Positions 10,815 to 21,334 of a stretch of 64,000 bases of DNA are shown here, piece by piece; position 1 is the first letter of the stretch; each line of letters opens with the position of its first letter. Location of the stretch: positions 86,390,306 to 86,454,305 of the forward strand of contig CM042157.1 in NCBI GenBank assembly GCA_023376005.1, read 5' to 3'. The translations under genes and the position numbers were made by a program. The notes beneath the pieces are model-generated. The model saw nothing but the letters and a program-made list of their open reading frames with translations. It had not been told where the DNA came from and searched no databases. This stretch comes from Doryteuthis pealeii (taxonomy: Eukaryota; Mollusca; Cephalopoda; Myopsida; Loliginidae).

Positions 10815-11035
10815 GAGGTCCGTTTAGTGTAGAGGTTATGGGATCGGCCTGTCAGCTTGGCAGTCCGGTTTCAAATCACGCACAGGGCGGTCTTCCGATC
10901 TATAGCTCTGCTGATGAGGCCTAATAGGCCGAAATGTACATACAGAGATTGATTTTTCTCGATTTGTTTAGCCATACATTTAATAGGTATTCATTATTAA
11001 CTAATTAATTTTCAAAAATTAGGTCCGACTCACAT
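10815..11035 (+). mobile_element. Composite SINE: tRNA-Val-like head plus hammerhead plus family E body
   Basis: The most complete family E copy. Positions 10818-10880 resemble a tRNA-Val gene: TTAGTGTAGAGGTTA at the A-box position and CCGGTTTCAAATC at the B-box position, as in Pol III-transcribed SINEs. A linker (CGCACAGGGCGGTCTTCC) leads into an intact hammerhead (10906-10947) and the AT-rich family E body. The same linker precedes the ribozyme at 24061 and 61707, so the association is not an accident of one insertion. Compare the Schistosoma SINE-like elements that carry a hammerhead (established precedent). Confidence 0.75.
10906..10947 (+). ncRNA. Hammerhead ribozyme, type I, intact consensus
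   Basis: Stem I CTCTG (10906-10910) pairs with CAGAG (10943-10947). The core CTGATGA is at 10911-10917; stem II is GGCC (10918-10921) with GGCC (10927-10930) around TAATA; GAA is at 10931-10933; stem III is ATGTACAT (3 bp, UA loop). Position 17 is A (10942), an allowed NUH cleavage site. All conserved core residues are present. Minimal stem III is typical of Penelope-like-element and retrozyme hammerheads. Activity is predicted, not shown. Confidence 0.88.
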
Positions 11036-11103
11036 ATTATATATATATATATATATATATATACAAATATATATATATATATAAACAAATATATATATAT
11101 ATA

Positions 11104-11144
<41 letters not shown>
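11036..11144. repeat. (TA)n microsatellite with ACAAA interruptions
   Basis: TA tracts separated by 'acaaatatat' and 'aacaaatatat' units, directly after the family E 3' end. Confidence 0.93.
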
Positions 11145-11566
11145 GTATGTCTACTCGTAGTTCTATACGTGTGTCTTATAATATCCAATTCTTTTTATAA
11201 ACGATTCCCGACTGTCTGTCTTCTTTCTTGAATGTCTGAAAATATTTATAAAAACAGAGAAAAAACGAAATACAAATAAATAAACATACGCTTTGTATCT
11301 ATTATTCTCTTCTGCGTCATTTCAATTCTTTTTATTTTTGAACTTCACCAATAATATTCATTTGACGGTGGCCATCTTTGGGCATTTATCAGCGTTGCTC
11401 ATCTGAGTCGACTTGTCTCGCCACAGGAAAAAAGGCGGTAAATAAACGGGCAGATACAAAACAGACGACACAAAAGAATTTACCGCCAACAGTGAATTTA
11501 TGAGAAGTCGGTCTCCGCCATTTTCGCTTTGTTTAACTATCACGATTGTCACTGATTTTGAAAATA

Positions 11567-12183
11567 TCTTATTATAATGGAGATTGTGTGTTTTTATGTC
11601 TGTAACCGAAACTATATTACTAATCAAGTCACAGTTAACATACTTATTTACATCACATTCTTCATGATTTTATTTATATTTAAACCTCAATTATTAATAA
11701 AATTGCTTCACCTTTTTATTAGTGTTGTCCATATCTACATACTAATAACATGCTATTGTATTTATATATACAAAAAATAGCGGTTTGCAGTGTGAACGGG
11801 AAGGCGAATTTGCATATTGATATTAAAAATGTGATTTTATTAAATATGTGCTTAGTATTATTGATTTCTAACTGTTTGGTTTTATTTTAATGAATATAAG
11901 CAAAAATCTCTCCAATGAATCTTAAATGAAATCCATTAACAAGAAAAAATAAGTGTCATTTTATTCTTTATTTCCTAATTTAACTAAATAGTTAAATAAG
12001 TAAAATTCAGCAATGAAAGACGGCAGTGATGGAAGAGTAAGTTTCAATTCTATTTTTCTATTATAACCCCACTCTGTTTCAAATCTTTTTATCTGCATTC
12101 TTATTAGACTTTCTAATTTAATACGATATTTCATTACATTAAAACTTAGATACTTGCACCCGGAGGGTGCATATATTTACTAG
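11567..12183 (+). mobile_element. Helitron-like element, family G, full length (617 bp)
   Basis: Starts TCTTATTATAATGGAGATTG after A and ends ACTAG before T, with the hairpin GCACCC-GGA-GGGTGC just upstream of the end. Co-linear with 8661-9288. Confidence 0.87.
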
Positions 12184-12270
12184 TATTTATAAATACGAGC
12201 AAAAAAAAAAAAAAAAAAAGAAGCAAGAAAGAAAATTTCCTCAAGATGGTGGGAAAATTATTTTTTCAAA

Positions 12271-12700
12271 GTGGGACTGCTTGTATTTACATGTACCCCA
12301 CATGTACACGATATGGCACAAGGCCGTTTTATGTGGGCACCACCCACAAGCCGAGACTCATGGGGTGGTAGGAGAAAAATTGCTTCGATCCGAGCTTAGC
12401 CTCTAAGTGCAATGAGGCAAGCATCTGGGATCGACGCTATTAATTTAGCAGTTCACCAGACACCCGTCCCGAAGGACAGGTGTGGGTGGGACTGCTGGTA
12501 TTTACATGTACCCCACATGTATACGATATGGCACAAGGCCGTTTTATGTGGGCACCACCCACAAGCCGAGACTCATGGGATGGTAGGAGAAAAATTGCGT
12601 CGATCCGAGCTCAGCCTCTAAGTGCAATGAGGCAAGCATCTGGGATCGACGCTATTAATTTAGCAGTTCACCAGACACCCGTCCCGAAGGACAGGTGTGC
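12271..12700 (+). repeat. Tandem dimer of a 215-bp unit, with paralogous empty site
   Basis: Two near-identical units, 12271-12485 and 12486-12700, each starting GTGGGACTGC and containing CACAAGCCGAGACTCATGG, TTCGATCCGAGC and CATCTGGGATCGACGC. The flanks (GAAAATTTCCTCAAGATGG before, AATCAATGTCAGAGGG after) recur at 13315-13400 without the dimer, giving an empty site. GTGGG appears at both ends and at the junction. No tail or terminal repeat identifies the mechanism. Confidence 0.8.
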
Positions 12701-12792
12701 GTGGGAGTTTAAAAAAAAAATCAATGTCAGAGGGTTTGTACTATAATTAAGTAAAACCATCAAATTTATTAAAGGAATAAAATCTTTATAAA

Positions 12793-13280
12793 TCATCATC
12801 ATCATGTCGCGCAAGCAGCACGGATATCCATGACAATCTCTCGCCAACATTCCCTATCATTCATCGCCCCAGGGAGTTCTTCCTCGCTGCAGCCAGCATC
12901 TTTATATAACTGGTCAATGTAGGTCCTTGCTGGGCGGCCCACACTGGAATGTTCATGTGTTGGCTTCCACAGGAGATCATCGCTTATGAGTTCGTCCTTG
13001 TTTCTCCAGTAGTGCCCTGCATGTCTAGTCCGTCTGACTCTGATGGTCTGTGAGATAGGGGGCAGGTGACCATACCGCTGTTCCCTTGTGGGATGCTGTT
13101 TCCACGACTTGTTCAAAACTTCACGCAGCATTCTTGTGCAGCTCCCATCTAGCTTATTCTCGAGGCGCCTCGTTAGGGTCCAGGTGGTGCAGCCATACAG
13201 CAGTACTGATATGACTACAGCCTAGAAGAGATGTCGCTTTAGCTTGTCAGTGAGATCAGATTTCCATATGACAGACAATT
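12793..13280 (-). pseudogene. LINE reverse transcriptase C-terminus, 5'-truncated, TSD-flanked
   Basis: On the minus strand the peptide includes VLLYGCTTWTLTRR, NKSWKQHPT, YGHLPPISQTIRVRRTRHAGH and VGRPARTYIDQL, ending MDIRAACAT, then a (GAT)n tail (12797-12803 on the plus strand). A TAG stop breaks the frame near 13226. TTTATAAAT occurs at 12785-12793 and 13281-13289, a target duplication. Related copies at 29584 and 52604 end in the same place and tail. The family is a non-LTR retrotransposon with a trinucleotide tail, as in RTE-like LINEs; the clade is not proven. Confidence 0.8.
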
Positions 13281-13440
13281 TTATAAATACTAGCAAGAAA
13301 AAAAGAAGAAAAAAAAGAAAATTTCCTTAAGATGGTGTGAAAATTAATTTTTTAAAGATATTTAAAGGGTGGAGTTTTAAAAAAATCAATGTCAGAGGGT
13401 TTGTATTATAATTAAGTAAAACCATCAAATTATTAAAGGA

Positions 13441-13467
13441 GTAAAAAAAAAAAAAAAAAAAAAAAAA
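13441..13467 (+). repeat. Poly(A) tract
   Basis: A near-pure A run at the 3' end of the sequence paralogous to 12186-12785. The following 13468-13753 is AT-rich and unassigned. Confidence 0.8.
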
Positions 13468-13753
13468 TAATTTGCGATGGAAACTTAGTTTTGTCACCTT
13501 CAAATAAATTGTTGCGTGCATCTACTAATTATTAATCAAATAATTATCTTAAATATTTTACCCGTACATTGTACACAAAAACGTAGGTATTTATTCATTT
13601 GAACATTTTTCGTTAATTTATTGTTACTGAAAAAAGAGTGAGAGTAAAAAAATAAGTTTTAAAATTTATTAGAAATTTCTCAAATATTTTTTTCCATTTA
13701 AAATAATTACACAATTTTTAAATTAATTTCATAGTTTGTCTAAATTGTCATCA

Positions 13754-14009
13754 TCCGGGATAGCTCAGTCGGTAGAGCGTTCGGTTAAAAACCACAAGGT
13801 TCTTAGTTCGATACCGGTCCTCGCCAACTCAGCGTATGAGTAGCACAGGGATCTGTGCGGTAAAGTAAGGAGCTGATGGTAGGTGTGGCGCTCCACCTCA
13901 GACGCCCAAACAATCTCCTTGGTCTAGCGCTATTGAAAAGGGGATAGACTCCTTCGCTGACTGGCTGATACCGACTTTAGGTCGCCCCAACGACTTTACT
14001 TTTTACTTA
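13754..14009 (+). mobile_element. tRNA-Lys-like SINE (OK-type), near full length
   Basis: Head CCGGGATAGCTCAGTCGGTAG is a tRNA-Lys-like A-box region and TTAGTTCGATACC is the B box. There is no anticodon arm or acceptor closure for a working tRNA. The body (CAACTCAGCGTATGAG, CTGATGGTAGGTGTGGCG, CTTGGTCTAGCGC, GACGACTTTAC-like end) repeats at 41971 and 56980 (+) and 35890, 50250, 50596 and 57744 (-). tRNA-Lys-related SINEs were described from octopus. Confidence 0.85.
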
Positions 14010-14109
14010 CAATGGAAAGGATTCATGCGTTGAATCATAAGGAACATCTTTTATTTATTTTATTATTTTCGTTGTCCTAGGCAGGTTGCGTAAACAATGT
14101 TAAAGATCA

Positions 14110-14232
14110 CAGTATGTATGAGTTACCCAAAACTGGAGGGAGAATAGTTGAATTTATACCTTTCCCAAGGGTATTAGCACTATGTGAAATGCAAATATCC
14201 CCGTCCAGGATTTGAACTGGTGGTTTAGAAAA
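14110..14232 (-). mobile_element. tRNA-Gln-like SINE (family B), partial
   Basis: The minus strand reads CCAGTTCAAATCCTGGACGG (B-box region), then GCATTTCACATAGTGC and CTTGGGAAAGGTATAAATTC. The A-box end and the 3' half are missing. Confidence 0.65.
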
Positions 14233-14280
14233 GATAAATAAAAAGATATAATACAGTGTTGTTCTTTATTTTATGTATTA

Positions 14281-14365
14281 ACGATTTTGGGTATTGTGAC
14301 GTAGGCAGCGACGAACGTAGTTTTGGTTACAGCCATATAGATACCGAATATCTATTATTAATAGA
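14281..14365 (-). mobile_element. Helitron-like 5' end, family K2 (fragment)
   Basis: On the minus strand it starts TCTATTAATAATAGATATTC after A and continues to TACGTCACAATACCC. The same start and CTTACGTCACATTACCC block are seen at 54746 and 39705. Confidence 0.5.
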
Positions 14366-14390
14366 TATGTCGTTAAAGATAAACAAATTA

Positions 14391-15076
14391 AAACCTTCTC
14401 GAATTGGTAACCTTCTTTACGAACTCGGTAACCTTCTTTACGAACTTGGTAACCTTCTTTCGAACTCGGTAACTTCTTTACGAACTCAGTAACCTTCTTT
14501 ACGAACTCGGTAACCTTCTTTAAACCTTCTTTTCGAACTAACCTTCTTTACGAACTCGGTAACCTTCTTTTCGAACTTGGTAACCTTTTTTCGAACTCGG
14601 GTAACCTTCTTTTCGAACTCGTAACCTTCTTTACGAACTCGGTAACCTTCTTTTCGAACTTGGTAACCTTCTTTTCGAACTCGGTAAACTTCTTTCGAAC
14701 TTGGTAACCTTCTTTTCGAACTTGGTAACCTTCTTTTCGAACTCGGTAAACTTCTTTACGAACTCAGTAACCTTCTTACGAACTCGTAACCTTCTTTTCG
14801 AACTCGGTACCTTCTTACGAACTCGGTAACCTTCTTTTCGAAACTTTAACCTTCTTTTCGAACTTGGTCTTTTTGAACTCGGTAAACTTCTTTACGAACT
14901 CGTAACCTTCTTTACGAACTCGGTAACCTTCTTTTCGGACTCGGTAACCTTCTTTACGAACTCGTAACCTTCTTTTCGAACTTGGTAACCTTCTTTACGA
15001 ACTCGGTAACCTTCTTTTCGAACTAGGTAACCTTCTTTTCGAACTCGGTAACCTTCTTTTCGAACTCGGTAACCTT
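14391..15076 (-). repeat. 21-bp minisatellite (~32 units) grown inside a foldback element
   Basis: Units like ACCTTCTTTACGAACTCGGTA repeat with small indels. On the minus strand they encode a 7-residue period (RVRKEGY), which explains an open frame at 14892-15164. Foldback copies at 32430 and 40130 carry two or three of the same 21-bp units at this position, so the array is an internal expansion. It continues into the foldback body at 15077. Confidence 0.9.
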
Positions 15077-15300
15077 CCAGTCGTAATCGGGAGCCATCAC
15101 GGAACTTTGAAACCAACCCTTTATTCAATCCACGGGGGTATCCTGTTCTCATTCCGCTAACCATAGCTGGGTTTCCCGAGTTTGAGAAGATTCCCTAGTC
15201 CGACAAGAATTATCTGAAGAAGGTAAGAGAGCATATCGGCTGAAACGTTGAACAAATAAAAGCCTATTTATGAAGATTTGTAAAAAAGAATTCTCCACCT
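15077..15300. mobile_element. Foldback element family D, remainder of the expanded copy
   Basis: Body phrases GGGAGCCATCACGGAACTTT and CCGCTAACCATAGCTGGG are followed by the right arm with CTGAAGAAGG and GGCTGAAACGTTGAAC. The tRNA-Arg-like core found in 32430-32960 is missing. Confidence 0.7.
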
Positions 15301-15821
15301 TTTTGGTTATTCGTTTTTTTCTTCTTAGCTTTAAAAATTTAAAAAAATGTATAATTCTTTTTTTTCCTTTAGTCGTTGACTTGATTTGGAAATTTCTAGA
15401 TGACGATTAGGGATGGCGTCGTCATGACAACGGGTCAGCGTCTAGCACCGTTATTTAATATTCTCCCGATTTCTTTGTTGTGCTTCCTTGCATCATATTT
15501 TATATCCCGATCTTTTTTTAAACCGGTCAACGCTGAATAATATAAGTTGTGTTTTGTTTTAGTTTGTTTTTTTATTTATAAAAATGGCGGCAGAAACCGA
15601 CAACGAATAGATTATTTCTTTGTTCTCTTCGATTTGTCTTTGTGTTTTATCCATTAATGCCAGAACTGTTGTCGTCATTTCTGTCGGCTGGGTGAGTTAA
15701 TTATGAATTGCTGCTTCCTCCCCAGATCAGAAGATCTTTGGACTCTACCCGGGATCAAAGTGTTGCTAAGCGGTACTTCTGGCTAAGACGTGTGTGCGCG
15801 TAGGATATGTACATTCATTCA

Positions 15822-15870
15822 AACACACACACACACACACACACACATACACACACACGCGCGCGTGCGC
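15822..15870. repeat. (CA)n microsatellite
   Basis: CA repeats ending in GCGCGCG. Sequence 15301-15821 before it is unassigned, with no repeat or gene recognised. Confidence 0.9.
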
Positions 15871-15921
15871 TGGTTGGATTTCACGGCATGTCAAACCTTG
15901 ACGTTTTGTTTGATTCATTCT

Positions 15922-16071
15922 TGATTATCTTCACGAATATGAATCAAATCTCTATAATCTTAGCTCAAGCCCTGGTGATATTTAATGTATATATTTACTT
16001 TGTAATTAATCATTTCATTTTCGAAGTTTCTTCCAGACATACACATACACACAACTGCCCTTTATATATGT
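15922..16071 (-). mobile_element. Helitron-like family H2, 5' part
   Basis: Reverse complement of the start of 31871-32276: AAAGGGCAGTTG near the 5' end, then the TTAATGTATATATTTAC block. It abuts the 3' end of the next copy at 16073, head to tail in the same orientation. Confidence 0.6.
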
Positions 16072-16072
16072 A

Positions 16073-16425
16073 CTAGCAGTGGCTACCCGGCGTCGCCTGG
16101 GTAGAGGGTGATTTTTTAAAGTTAGTCCCACGGATTCATTATTACTGAATCGTGAGTTGAATCCTCGTCGGATGCCCCATTTGAATCCCTATGTAAAAAA
16201 AGACCTTGCATTGATCCAGCTACTCTAAAAGAAATGTTAATGTCTACTATCTAAAATATTAAATGAAAAAACATCCATGCTGTTATCATTTAAATTTTAT
16301 TTTTAATTATCTTCACTAATATAAATCAAACCTTCGTTATTTTTGCTCAAAAACCAAGAACCGGTGATATTTAATGTGTATATATATTTACTTTGTCGTT
16401 AATAGTTTTACTTTCGAAGTAATAA
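16073..16425 (-). mobile_element. Helitron-like family H2, 3' part with terminal hairpin
   Basis: The minus strand ends CTGCTAG before T. Just upstream is the hairpin TACCCAGGCGACGCCGGGTA. The body matches 31950-32276 through CGACAAAGTAAATATATATA, ACATAGGGATTCAAATGGGG and CGATTCAGTAATAATG-like phrases. The 5' end is truncated near 16425. Confidence 0.75.
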
Positions 16426-16911
16426 TTACGGTGAAATATAATAGCACTTTATTAATACTACTTATTTTTTTACAGAAAAGTAAAATGGCGAGTATTATTT
16501 TAACGTTCAAGATGAGAGTGCGTGCATGTGCGTGTGTGTCAGTGTGTGTGTGTGAGTGTGTGTGTGTAGTGTATTTTGGAAAAATCTACATTTAATCGGC
16601 TAAACTTTCTTGTGTTACCATGCCAACGGAATTGTTGAATACTCTGAAAAAAAAAAAGTTTTCTAAGTGTTTGACAAGCTACAAAAATTCGGACAAAGAA
16701 ATGTATTAGAAGCGGCGAGTATATATATATTAAAAAAAAATGGATTCTCTTGTCGATTTTCGATGCATGAGTGTTCATCCAGTGAACAACCAACACAGTG
16801 ATTTGTTTATAGTGGTGAAGGCTTGTGTAGGACCATTCCACACTTTTTGGCACAGTCGATAGGAAAGAATTGGTGCATCAAGGAATGCCACGTACCCAAT
16901 CAACGACTGAC

Positions 16912-17182
16912 CTCAGGAATTTTGAATTCAGAGTTATCCCTCTCCTAGACTGGTTACCCACGCAAGGTTAAAGAGCCCAGTCGGCCCTACTATTTAATCC
17001 ATAGCTGGAGGGAGAATATATGGAATCATAGCTTTCCCAAGGGTATTAGCGCTATGTGAAATGCCAACAGCTTCGTCAAGTAATTGAACTCAAATCGAGG
17101 AGTCCATTTTCCACGACTCTAACCACTAGCCCACGCGCCTCCAAGTCCCTTTTCCACGACTCTAACCACTAGCACACGCGCC

Positions 17183-17187
<5 letters not shown>
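16912..17187 (-). mobile_element. tRNA-Gln-like SINE (family B) with a duplicated head
   Basis: On the minus strand the head (GAGGCGCGTG, TAGTGGTTAGAGTCGTGGAA) occurs twice in tandem about 46 bp apart (17101-17187). The body and end follow: CCTTGGGAAAGCTATG, CTCCCTCCAGCTATGG and CTTTAACCTTGCGTGGG. A second Pol III A box would sit upstream of the first. Confidence 0.75.
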
Positions 17188-17231
<44 letters not shown>

Positions 17232-17252
17232 GGGGGGGTATGTGTGTGTGTA
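17188..17252. repeat. (TA)n/(TG)n microsatellite
   Basis: TA tract then GT/G-rich tract. The following 17253-17655 holds no repeat or gene that I recognise. Confidence 0.9.
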
Positions 17253-17655
17253 TTAAAATGCGCTATTTTAGTTTATAAACAATATGTTCTGTTAAGATAT
17301 ATCACTGCACTTTTCGTTTGAAAGTACTGGAATTGAGAGAATTTAATCTATAACACAGTGTTTACATGTGAGACATCTGGTAGTTATTACTGTAGATTGA
17401 ATAAACAGCAAATTTCCTCCTAAAAAATTCAGCACCTTCCCCAGTATCTACGCAGCCCTCCCCCCAACAAGATCACTGCCGTGTTCTCAATAATCTTTAT
17501 CTTTCCTTCAATCATTATTATTATTATAGTCTCCTGGGTATAAATGCATCTAATGGTGAGATTACAATTCACCCTTCTCTCTATCTTTCTTTATTTCTCA
17601 TATTTTTTCAGTATAGCGTGTCCTTTTCTTTCTTCCCTTTCCCTTTCTTTCTAAT

Positions 17656-17885
17656 AAAAACAGGAAAGACCCACTATTAAGTTGAGGTGACGAAACTCAT
17701 AAGAAATGAGAATTCTTTGGATAAGTTGCTTCTCCACTGAATTCTTATTTTCTTGGGAAATTTACATTTTTGCATTTCATCATCGACGATTTGAACGGAC
17801 TCAGTTTTAAACCAGAGAGTGTTACAAGATGATAACGGTCGTACATTTAAGGAAACACCAATATTAATATATAAGTATGTAAGTT
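17656..17885 (+). repeat. Interspersed repeat, family R1
   Basis: Its reverse complement recurs at 42240-42430, 44600-44790 and 45905-46090, including ATGATAACGGTCGTACA and TTGAGGTGACGAAACTCA-like blocks. No ends, tail or coding were identified. Confidence 0.6.
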
Positions 17886-17999
17886 TATTATTTTGTAATA
17901 TAGTTTTATTATTCCCTATTTCTAATTGTCACGATTTAAAGTGCGACAATTCATAAAAAAGAAGCTTTAAGCTTGATCACTTTTTCTGTTCTCCGGTGT

Positions 18000-19690
18000 A
18001 ATAAACAGGGTTAGTATGAAGCGTATGGTGATGAGGAAAAACAAACACGGATTTTGAGTTTCAAAAGTTTGTATTGGAAAAAGGAACATGAAAGCGACGA
18101 AAAGCTGAAAGTGAATTTAAGAGAGAAAGTCAGATTTTTGGTTTTAGTTGTAAAGTGAATAATAAAGTCAATTGGTGTCAGGATGGTCGTGGTAATGTTG
18201 TAGTGGGGCGGTGATGTAGGCAGAATTTTGTGTTTTGGTATTCTGAAGTCGATAGCTGGTTGTATCGTGTATGATAGTCGGTGTATTTTTGGTATCGCTG
18301 AAGGATGTGGAATTGTTCGTTTGTTAAATGCCTGTGAGGTCAGATTTGGGTAGAGGTAGGTGAGGATGTAAATCGGCCGCATGTGATGTAGGTTTCGTTT
18401 GCGAGGTCGGCCCCGTTGATGCGTTCGACGCTGACGCCTGGATCTCTCTGACTTGTCGGCTTTTCAAAGACGACTTAAATAGAATGTCGCGACCCAAAAT
18501 TGGATCAACTGAAGTGATTTTCATTTCATCCGGGAATCGTTTTCATTGGATGAAAACGCGAATTTTATTTACAAATTTATTGTTTAGGAATTCTTGTTTT
18601 CCAAACGGAAGTTCAATTTGGAGCCTATGCACAAAAACGTGTTAATCTGGTCACTCCTTTTTTGGCTACCGTAGAGTTCACTTCCGTTTTGGCGTCAGCA
18701 ACTTATGTTTTGTTTTGTTGGCGAGTGTGTGTATCTTTTTATTGCGGTGTGTGCGCGAATTGAATTGGTAATTAGTGAATCGAGAGATATCTATTATTGT
18801 TTATGTAACACCGGCAAGGTCTTGGTATTTTAAAACTTTTCGCTATCTTTTTTCTTCCCCCAGACATATTTCTATTTCTTGTTCACAGTTATCGGATCAA
18901 GAGTTCGTACTTTCCACAGGAGACAGTTTGAACCTCAAAGGGCGAGTGTATTGTTATTTTCTATGGTTTGTATTCCGACAAGTCAAAGATCAAATAGTTT
19001 GTTCTATCCCGAGAGGATCACGGCATCTATTGATCCGATTATAAGAATGAGATGTGACACAAATTGTTTATTGTGGAAATCCCACAGAGGCGTCGAATAG
19101 AGGACAACATTTCTCTTTCTCTTGGACTTGCGTTTGGCACATCACAGACTTTAAAGAATTAACCCTGACTCTAAAACTCTTCATAGAAGATGGGAAGATG
19201 TCTTTAAAAACGATTCTTCTGGAACCTGAAGACGAAAGTATTGATCTTTTACGATTCACGGCCAAAGATTCTGATTCCATTTTCACACGCACCCTATCCT
19301 GTCATGCCTGTTTTTATTTTTGAAAGTTTTCCATTTGAACGGAATTTCCTGAATTCTTTTTGTGTGGCTATTTAAAGGAGTGTGTTTATTTAAATAAACT
19401 TAAGACTTTGCTACAACTCAAGAATAATATTCATGCAGATATAAGAGGTTTGGTATCAGACACCTTGAGCAACGTCATCGAATTCAGGTGCAAACTTAGA
19501 ACATGAAGGCAATCAACAAGATATCATATTTCGCAAATAGTTAAAAAAATATATTTCCTTGGACTATATTTTAAGACTAAAGGATTAAACTTTCTTTTTA
19601 TGTAAGTCTTTTATGGGTCATCCTGTGAAATCATTATATTATTCTAAATTAGATCTATGCGCTCACTGTGTGATGGTTATACTCGTGGAA
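18000..19690. other. Single-copy-looking stretch; possible exon or promoter region, unproven
   Basis: About 1.7 kb without any repeat family seen elsewhere, and less AT-rich than its surroundings (18350-19300). Short open frames exist, for example from 19198 (starting MSLKTILLEPEDES), but I recognise no domain and see no convincing splice-site pattern or codon signature. If a gene fragment lies in this window, this is where I would look first. Confidence 0.25.
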
Positions 19691-19850
19691 AGTGGATACG
19701 GCGATTAGAGTTCAAATTCTGGACGAGGCTATTTGCTTTTCACACAGCGTTTATAACATTGGGAAAGGTATGAATCCAACTATTCTCCCTCCAGTGATCG
19801 GTTAATAGTAGGGCAGACTGGGCTCCTTAACATTGATATGGTAGCAGGTA
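19690..19850 (+). mobile_element. tRNA-Gln-like SINE (family B), diverged
   Basis: GAGTTCAAATTCTGGACGAGG, GGGAAAGGTATGAATCCAAC and CTCCCTCCAGTGATCGG in the usual order. The head is degraded. Confidence 0.65.
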
Positions 19851-20119
19851 TAGGGGAAAACTGAATTTATTCTTCAATTCATAGTTGTTCACTGGAACCT
19901 GACAGCAAGTCTCACCAGTTCTCCAACACTCTCCTAAGTATTTCAGTCAATTTTAATCGTGCTGTGACTTGGATGGTTTTAATTCTTTCCCTAATACCCA
20001 GTTCCCCGGTCTCTTTTCCGAACCGTTGGGGACTGTTCCAAGGTCATTAACTATAATTCATATCACAATTCTTATCATAATTCCTTTTCATTACTTTTAT
20101 TTCTAAGCAATTTGCATTT

Positions 20120-20228
20120 CACATACTGATGATATTATTGGAAAAGATATGAATCCAACTATTCCCCCAGCTATGGGTAAATAGTAGGGCAGATTAGGCT
20201 TTTTAACCTTCGTTAGGCAACCGGTCTT
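20120..20228 (+). mobile_element. tRNA-Gln-like SINE (family B), 5'-truncated
   Basis: Body only: GGAAAAGATATGAATCCAAC, CAGCTATGGGTAAATAG and TTAGGCAACCGG. A fuller copy follows 110 bp downstream. Confidence 0.65.
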
Positions 20229-20317
20229 TTCGATTTTTGTCTTATTTCTTTTTCAGCATCATCATCCTTTGCTTGGTTCCAGATTATTCCCTTCTTCTTA
20301 TGGAGGGGTTATCGTCG

Positions 20318-20580
20318 TTGGAAATGGACATGGCGACACTAGTTCAAATCCTGGACGAGGCTCTTTGCATTTCACATAACGCTAGTACCCTTGGGAAAAG
20401 TATGAATCCAACTATTTTCCCTCCAGCTATGGGTAAATAGTAGGGCAGACTAGGCTCTTTAACCTTCGTTAGGCAACCGGTTTAAGAGAAGGAAAGTTCT
20501 GAATTTAAACCTGTTAAACTTTGCTTAAGAAATTGGCCTTGTGTCACATCCTGCTCGCGCGGTGGAATTTGTAAATATAT
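20318..20580 (+). mobile_element. tRNA-Gln-like SINE (family B)
   Basis: AGTTCAAATCCTGGACGAGG (B box), CTTTGCATTTCACATAACGC, CAGCTATGGGTAAATAGTAG and the 3' segment TGTGTCACATCCTGCTCGC. The A-box end is diverged. Sequence 20581-21300 after it is unassigned. Confidence 0.75.
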
Positions 20581-21334
20581 ATTCTGAGTCGTATTAATGA
20601 TAATACCCGATACTTTGAATGCAGAAGATTCAGATTTAAAACCAAAAAATATGTTATTTTGTAAATTATGCGCATTTAATGCAGACATGAATATTACATT
20701 TCATATTTTACAATTTACGTCATGATTGAGTTTAATTTAAATGCCTCGGGATCTGAACGTTGGAAATTATTGGAAAGTAAAGACAAACCTGTTTTGAAAA
20801 GCAGGAGAATAAAATGAAAAATCGACCAGAGTAAATTACACTAGCGACAGGCAGTCTTGTCCTCATCATATGACGAAATTCATAAATATTTAACAAAAAG
20901 GGGGAGGGGGGCTACGCCATGCTGATCAGCGAAAGAGTTAATGGAATGTTTGACCTTTCAGCCTTTTAAGGGAATCCAAAACGAAAATTAAAGGCGACAA
21001 ATATTTTGATGAAAGGAAAAGTAAACTATGTTTGTAATGTTTAACTGTTTTTTGCTCATTTCCCACCTGATGAGCGAAATCTTAATTGAAATTTCAAATG
21101 ATCATTTTCTACAAATAACTGATGCCTTTTTTAAAAAATTTGTTATCAATTAATTCCGATTCGAACAGTTGACTCACTGTCGTAGATTGACGTTCCGAAT
21201 GAGTTGCGGTAGAAAAGCAAATAAAAATTTAGATCGAAAGGCTGGAGATTTTTTTTTTCAAAACTGGAGGAGGAAATACGTGGAGCTCTAAGCTTGTCAT
21301 TACATGAATTCAAAGTAAATGGATTGATTTGTAT

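Noticed and set aside
13754..13830. tRNA-Lys gene
   Set aside because: A and B boxes are present, but the anticodon and acceptor stems do not close and the sequence continues into a SINE body shared by six other loci.
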